Assembly: GCA_938007945.1 (NCBI GenBank)
Contig: CALLME010000115.1
Coordinates: forward strand, 1-9,768
Source of the DNA: an uncultured Caulobacterales bacterium
GTDB lineage: Bacteria > Pseudomonadota > Alphaproteobacteria > Caulobacterales > Maricaulaceae
Reading direction: 5' to 3'
Length of the DNA stretch: 9,768 nt
A program made the position numbers and the translations under genes. Positions 7,390 through 9,768 of this stretch are shown in pieces. How positions within the stretch are numbered: the stretch's first letter is position 1; every line of letters starts with the position of its first letter. The notes beneath the pieces were generated by a model. It saw nothing but the letters and a program-made list of their open reading frames with translations. It was not told the DNA's origin and did no database searches.

Positions 7390-7510
7390 AATCTCTCTCA
7401 CTCTTTGGGATATCTCTTTTGCGTGTGCCTAGCCGACAGCGGGCGTCCGCGCCAGATAAAAAGCCAAATAAGGCGGAGCATGAAAAGCCCTTTATCGCGA
7501 CACAGAGCAC

Positions 7511-7541
7511 CTTGAAAATCACCGCGCGTCTTGCCACATAG
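7511..7541 (+). promoter_or_regulatory. Possible heat-shock sigma-32-like promoter of hrcA
   Basis: CTTGAAA at 7511-7517 equals the sigma-32 -35 consensus. About 16 bases on, CCACATAG (7534-7541) is a partial match to a heat-shock -10 (CCCCAT-like). Transcription would then begin near the hrcA ATG, giving a nearly leaderless mRNA. That would fit the absence of a Shine-Dalgarno before 7547. The rest of the 157-base rph-hrcA divergent gap shows no CIRCE operator. Confidence 0.35.
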
Positions 7542-7546
7542 ACACC

Positions 7547-8641
7547 ATGTCAGTGATGAGCCCACATTTACATCTCTCAGATCTCGACACGCGCGCCCGC
7601 GCCGTGTTCAAAGACATTGTGCAAAGCTATCTTGAGAGCGGACAACCCATTGGCTCGCGCACGCTAGCCCTCTCAAGTGGCCGCTCACTCTCACCCGCGA
7701 CAATCCGCAACACGATGGCCGACCTCACGCGCTACGGTCTTTTATCTTCACCGCACGTAAGCGCGGGCCGCGTGCCAACGCATATGGGGCTGCGCCTCTT
7801 TGTGGATGGTCTGCTCGAACTCGGTGAATTATCCGCCTCTGAGCAATCCTCACTTGAGCGGCAATTAAGCCTCTCTCACGATTTAGACCGCGACCCCAAT
7901 GCCGTACTTGAACAAGCCTCAAGTCTACTCGCGGGCCTTGCAGGCGGGGCTGGCCTTGTGCTGACACCGACGCCCGATATGTCCAAAGCCGTACGTCATG
8001 TCGAGTTTGTTAATCTGGGCGGCGAGCAGACACTCGTCGTGCTTGCCTATGTCGACGGGACAGTTGAAAACCGCCTCATGCCTTATCCCCAAGGCGTTCT
8101 ACCAAGCTCACTCGAACATGCGGGGAACTTCCTCTCGGCCCGCCTCAAAGGACGACGGCTGGGTGAGGCGCGCAAAGATATTTTGTCCGAGATCAAAGAC
8201 GGGCTCGACGCTATTGACGCCGCCGCCTCCAACTTGATTGAGCAGGGCCTTGCCGCATGGTCAGACGAGACCGAAAGTCGTACAGAACGCGCGTTGATTG
8301 TCCGGGGCCGTGACCGTTTGCTCGATAACCTTGAAGCACAAGTTGACCTTGAACGTATCCAGCTTTTATTTCGCGATTTGGAACAAAAAGAAGACCTTAT
8401 CGCTTTACTTGACCAAGCCGAAGGCGCGGACGGCGTAAAGATTTTTATAGGGACGGAAAATCCCCTCTTTTCTCTGTCGGGTAATAGTGTAGTGGTCGCG
8501 CCTTATCGCGATAGCGGCCAACGCATTATTGGCGCCGTGGGAGTGATTGGCCCGACACGGCTAAATTATGGACGGGTCATTCCTGTCGTAGATTATACAG
8601 CGCAATTAGTTGGCAAACTGATTGGTGCAAAACACGGTTAA
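7547..8641 (+). CDS. hrcA: Heat-inducible transcription repressor HrcA
   Basis: HrcA binds CIRCE operators to repress chaperonin (and in some bacteria dnaK) genes, and its folding depends on GroEL. The product has 364 residues. The N-terminal winged helix-turn-helix spans residues about 10-85 (RARAVFKDIVQSYLESGQPIG, then LSPATIRNTMADLTRYGLL and SAGRVPTHMGLRLFVD), matching the family very well. The central GAF-like region follows, and the conserved C-terminal segment runs IGTENPLFSLSGNSVVVAPY to GAVGVIGPTRLNYGRVIPVVDYTAQLVGKLI. The ATG at 7547 is used. A second ATG at 7556 is an equally SD-less alternative, with the conserved domain beginning after both. grpE follows after 33 bases, so the two probably form an operon. 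No CIRCE is present in the window, so autoregulation through CIRCE is unlikely here. Confidence 0.96.
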   Translation: MSVMSPHLHLSDLDTRARAVFKDIVQSYLESGQPIGSRTLALSSGRSLSPATIRNTMADLTRYGLLSSPHVSAGRVPTHMGLRLFVDGLLELGELSASEQSSLERQLSLSHDLDRDPNAVLEQASSLLAGLAGGAGLVLTPTPDMSKAVRHVEFVNLGGEQTLVVLAYVDGTVENRLMPYPQGVLPSSLEHAGNFLSARLKGRRLGEARKDILSEIKDGLDAIDAAASNLIEQGLAAWSDETESRTERALIVRGRDRLLDNLEAQVDLERIQLLFRDLEQKEDLIALLDQAEGADGVKIFIGTENPLFSLSGNSVVVAPYRDSGQRIIGAVGVIGPTRLNYGRVIPVVDYTAQLVGKLIGAKHG

Positions 8642-8674
8642 TGATGGCACAGGCAAAGATTAGAGGAGCCAGAC

Positions 8675-9337
8675 ATGGCAAATGACACAGATAAAAACCC
8701 CGCTAAGCGCGAGACCTTGAAGATGCCAGGCGCGGGCGCGAGCACGCCTGATATTGACGGCCTGCCGACGGAAGCAGAACTTGACGCACTACAAGCGATT
8801 ATTGACGGCGAAAAAGAAGCGGTCTCTTTGCGCGAAGAACCAGAAGACGAGACGCCTGATCCGAGCGCGCGCATTGAAGAGCTTGAGACGGAGCTTGCTA
8901 ATCTCAAAGATCAAGCCCTGCGCGCGATGGCAGATGCTGAAAACGTCAAAAAACGCGCAGCCAAGGAAGTGGCCGCCGCGAAGACTTACGGTATTGAACG
9001 CTTTGCCGTCGATGTGCTGTCTATTTCAGACAATCTCTCGCGCGCGCTTATGATGCTTGACGGCAAGTCGAAAGATGACATGGGCGAAAACGCCAAAAAC
9101 CTGATTTCTGGAATCGAGCTGACTGAGAAAGAACTTATGGCTGTACTTGCCCGTCACGGCATTACCGCTGTCCCTGGCAAAGGCGCTAAATTTGATCCCA
9201 ATGTCCATCAAGCGGTCGCGCAGGTTCCCTCTGACGAAGAGAAAGGCAATGTTGCGGAGGTGATGCAGACAGGCTTTAAACTTGGGGATCGCACCTTGCG
9301 CGCCGCCATGGTGTCAGTGTCAACGGGCAAGGCTTAG
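8675..9337 (+). CDS. grpE: GrpE, nucleotide exchange factor for DnaK (Hsp70)
   Basis: GrpE is a cytoplasmic homodimer that speeds ADP release from DnaK and helps sense temperature. The product has 220 residues. AGAGGAG at 8662-8668 lies 6 bases before the ATG and fixes the start. Residues 1-65 are a charged, probably disordered N-terminus. Residues about 66-125 form the long helix/coiled coil (ARIEELETELANLKDQALRA, then ENVKKRAAKEVAAAKTYGIERFAVDVL). The C-terminal beta domain carries the family signature KFDPNVHQAV and GFKLGDRTLRAAMVSV. It follows hrcA closely on the same strand. dnaK is not directly downstream, so it must lie elsewhere. Nothing appears truncated or altered. Confidence 0.96.
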   Translation: MANDTDKNPAKRETLKMPGAGASTPDIDGLPTEAELDALQAIIDGEKEAVSLREEPEDETPDPSARIEELETELANLKDQALRAMADAENVKKRAAKEVAAAKTYGIERFAVDVLSISDNLSRALMMLDGKSKDDMGENAKNLISGIELTEKELMAVLARHGITAVPGKGAKFDPNVHQAVAQVPSDEEKGNVAEVMQTGFKLGDRTLRAAMVSVSTGKA

Positions 9338-9366
9338 GCACGCTTAGGCCCTTTATGACGCATAAT

Positions 9367-9395
9367 TTGCGTGTCTGCGACATTTTGTCTATAAG
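9367..9395 (+). promoter_or_regulatory. Possible sigma-70-type promoter of the DUF1508 gene
   Basis: TTGCGT (9367-9372) and TATAAG (9390-9395) are separated by 17 bases in the 119-base gap after grpE. The -10 is good and the -35 is weak. A start near 9402 would give a leader of about 55 bases before the ATG at 9457. Confidence 0.35.
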
Positions 9396-9456
9396 ACCTC
9401 ATTGCGCGAACCTAAAAACATAATACCGCGCTTCAAATAGGCGAGTAGGAGTTATC

Positions 9457-9768
9457 ATGGCGGATAACAACGCAGACGCATGGGACATTTACAAAGATAA
9501 GCGCGGAGAGTTCCGCTGGAGGCGCACGGCGCTTAATAAAAATATCACGGGGCGCTCATGCGAAAGTTATAAAACAAAGCCCGATTGCCTTGCCAATGCC
9601 GAACGCCACGGCATGAACGGCAATCCTGACAATCTCGGCGCAGATGACCGTTGGGAAATTTACAAAGATAAGCGCGGTAATTTTCGTTGGCGGCGTATGG
9701 CGCGAAATGGCCGCATTACGGGCACGAGCTCAGAAGGTTATGCCTCTAAAAAAAATTGTGAAGCCAAT
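9457..9768 (+). CDS. DUF1508 (YegP-like) tandem-repeat protein, 3' end outside window
   Basis: The ATG is preceded by AGGAG at 9446-9450, a good Shine-Dalgarno. 104 codons are visible and the frame is still open at the window edge. Two copies of a 57-residue unit are seen. Each begins W(D/E)IYKDKRGxFRWRR, continues with an N-x-x-ITG turn and a (S/E)xY segment, then (K)xx(D/N)C(L/E)AN; the first copy goes on to AERHGMNGNP. The WxxYKDxxGxxRWR and ITGxSxExY pattern identifies the DUF1508/YegP family: small alpha-beta domains, often in tandem, with no firmly established biochemical role. Each copy holds a Cys in the xCxAN segment, with an additional C in the first copy (RSCESY). The second copy is cut off, so the repeat number and total length are unknown. 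It is probably an independent transcript after grpE. Confidence 0.85.
   Translation, partial: MADNNADAWDIYKDKRGEFRWRRTALNKNITGRSCESYKTKPDCLANAERHGMNGNPDNLGADDRWEIYKDKRGNFRWRRMARNGRITGTSSEGYASKKNCEAN
9487..9677 (+). repeat. Exact 20-base direct repeat inside the DUF1508 gene
   Basis: The 20 bases at 9487-9506 recur unchanged at 9658-9677, a period of 171 bases (57 codons). They encode the IYKDKRG core of each domain copy. Codons elsewhere in the two copies differ more (for example TTCCGC versus TTTCGT for the following Phe-Arg). The perfect stretch therefore reflects either strong constraint or local gene conversion. Confidence 0.75.

Noticed and set aside
7390..7546. Search for a CIRCE operator in the rph-hrcA divergent gap.
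   Set aside because: No TTAGCACTC/GAGTGCTAA pair or close variant was found on either strand.
8641..8685. A 14-codon reading frame (ATGATGGCA...) overlapping the hrcA stop as TAATG and running into grpE.
   Set aside because: It has no recognisable product and contains the grpE Shine-Dalgarno. It looks like a chance frame in a short intergenic gap, though translational coupling cannot be excluded.
9358..9372. Hairpin ACGCA-TAATT-TGCGT after grpE, considered as a terminator.
   Set aside because: The stem is only 5 bp with no T-run. It overlaps a better candidate -35 box.

Overview
The window looks like an ordinary chromosomal segment of an alphaproteobacterium. The evidence is the divergent rph / hrcA-grpE arrangement, the alphaproteobacterial-type C-terminus of a sigma-54 response regulator, and an RTX protein whose spacer domain I recall from this class. 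A marine stalked or prosthecate group (Maricaulales/Hyphomonadaceae-like) fits the impression, but that placement is an inference. I see no tRNA, rRNA, CRISPR array, transposase or phage gene.

Left part (1-3982), plus strand: the last 61 codons of a Fis-type (probably NtrC-like) regulator, then a 580-residue exported outer-membrane beta-barrel protein that ends in Phe and is followed by a strong intrinsic terminator. Next comes a 623-residue RTX calcium-binding protein with no Sec signal and a type I secretion-like C-terminus. Its RTX blocks are separated by three copies of a ~67-residue non-RTX module. Both proteins are predicted to act at or beyond the outer membrane.

Middle part (3983-5694): two perfect hairpins precede a TrkH-type potassium transporter gene with a GTG start. 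After it lies a ~170-base convergent intergenic region packed with inverted and direct repeats.

Right part (5695-9768): a protein- and RNA-quality-control cluster. On the minus strand are rph (RNase PH) and then hslO (redox chaperone Hsp33). Divergent on the plus strand are hrcA (heat-shock repressor) and grpE (DnaK nucleotide exchange factor). No CIRCE operator is visible, so HrcA probably acts elsewhere (for example at groESL). The window ends inside a DUF1508/YegP-like gene built of tandem 57-residue repeats.

Most of the window is conserved housekeeping sequence. The parts most worth a second look are the modular RTX protein, the barrel protein's unusual N-terminal extension, and the repeat-rich intergenic regions flanking trkH. 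I did not find a clearly new multi-gene system.
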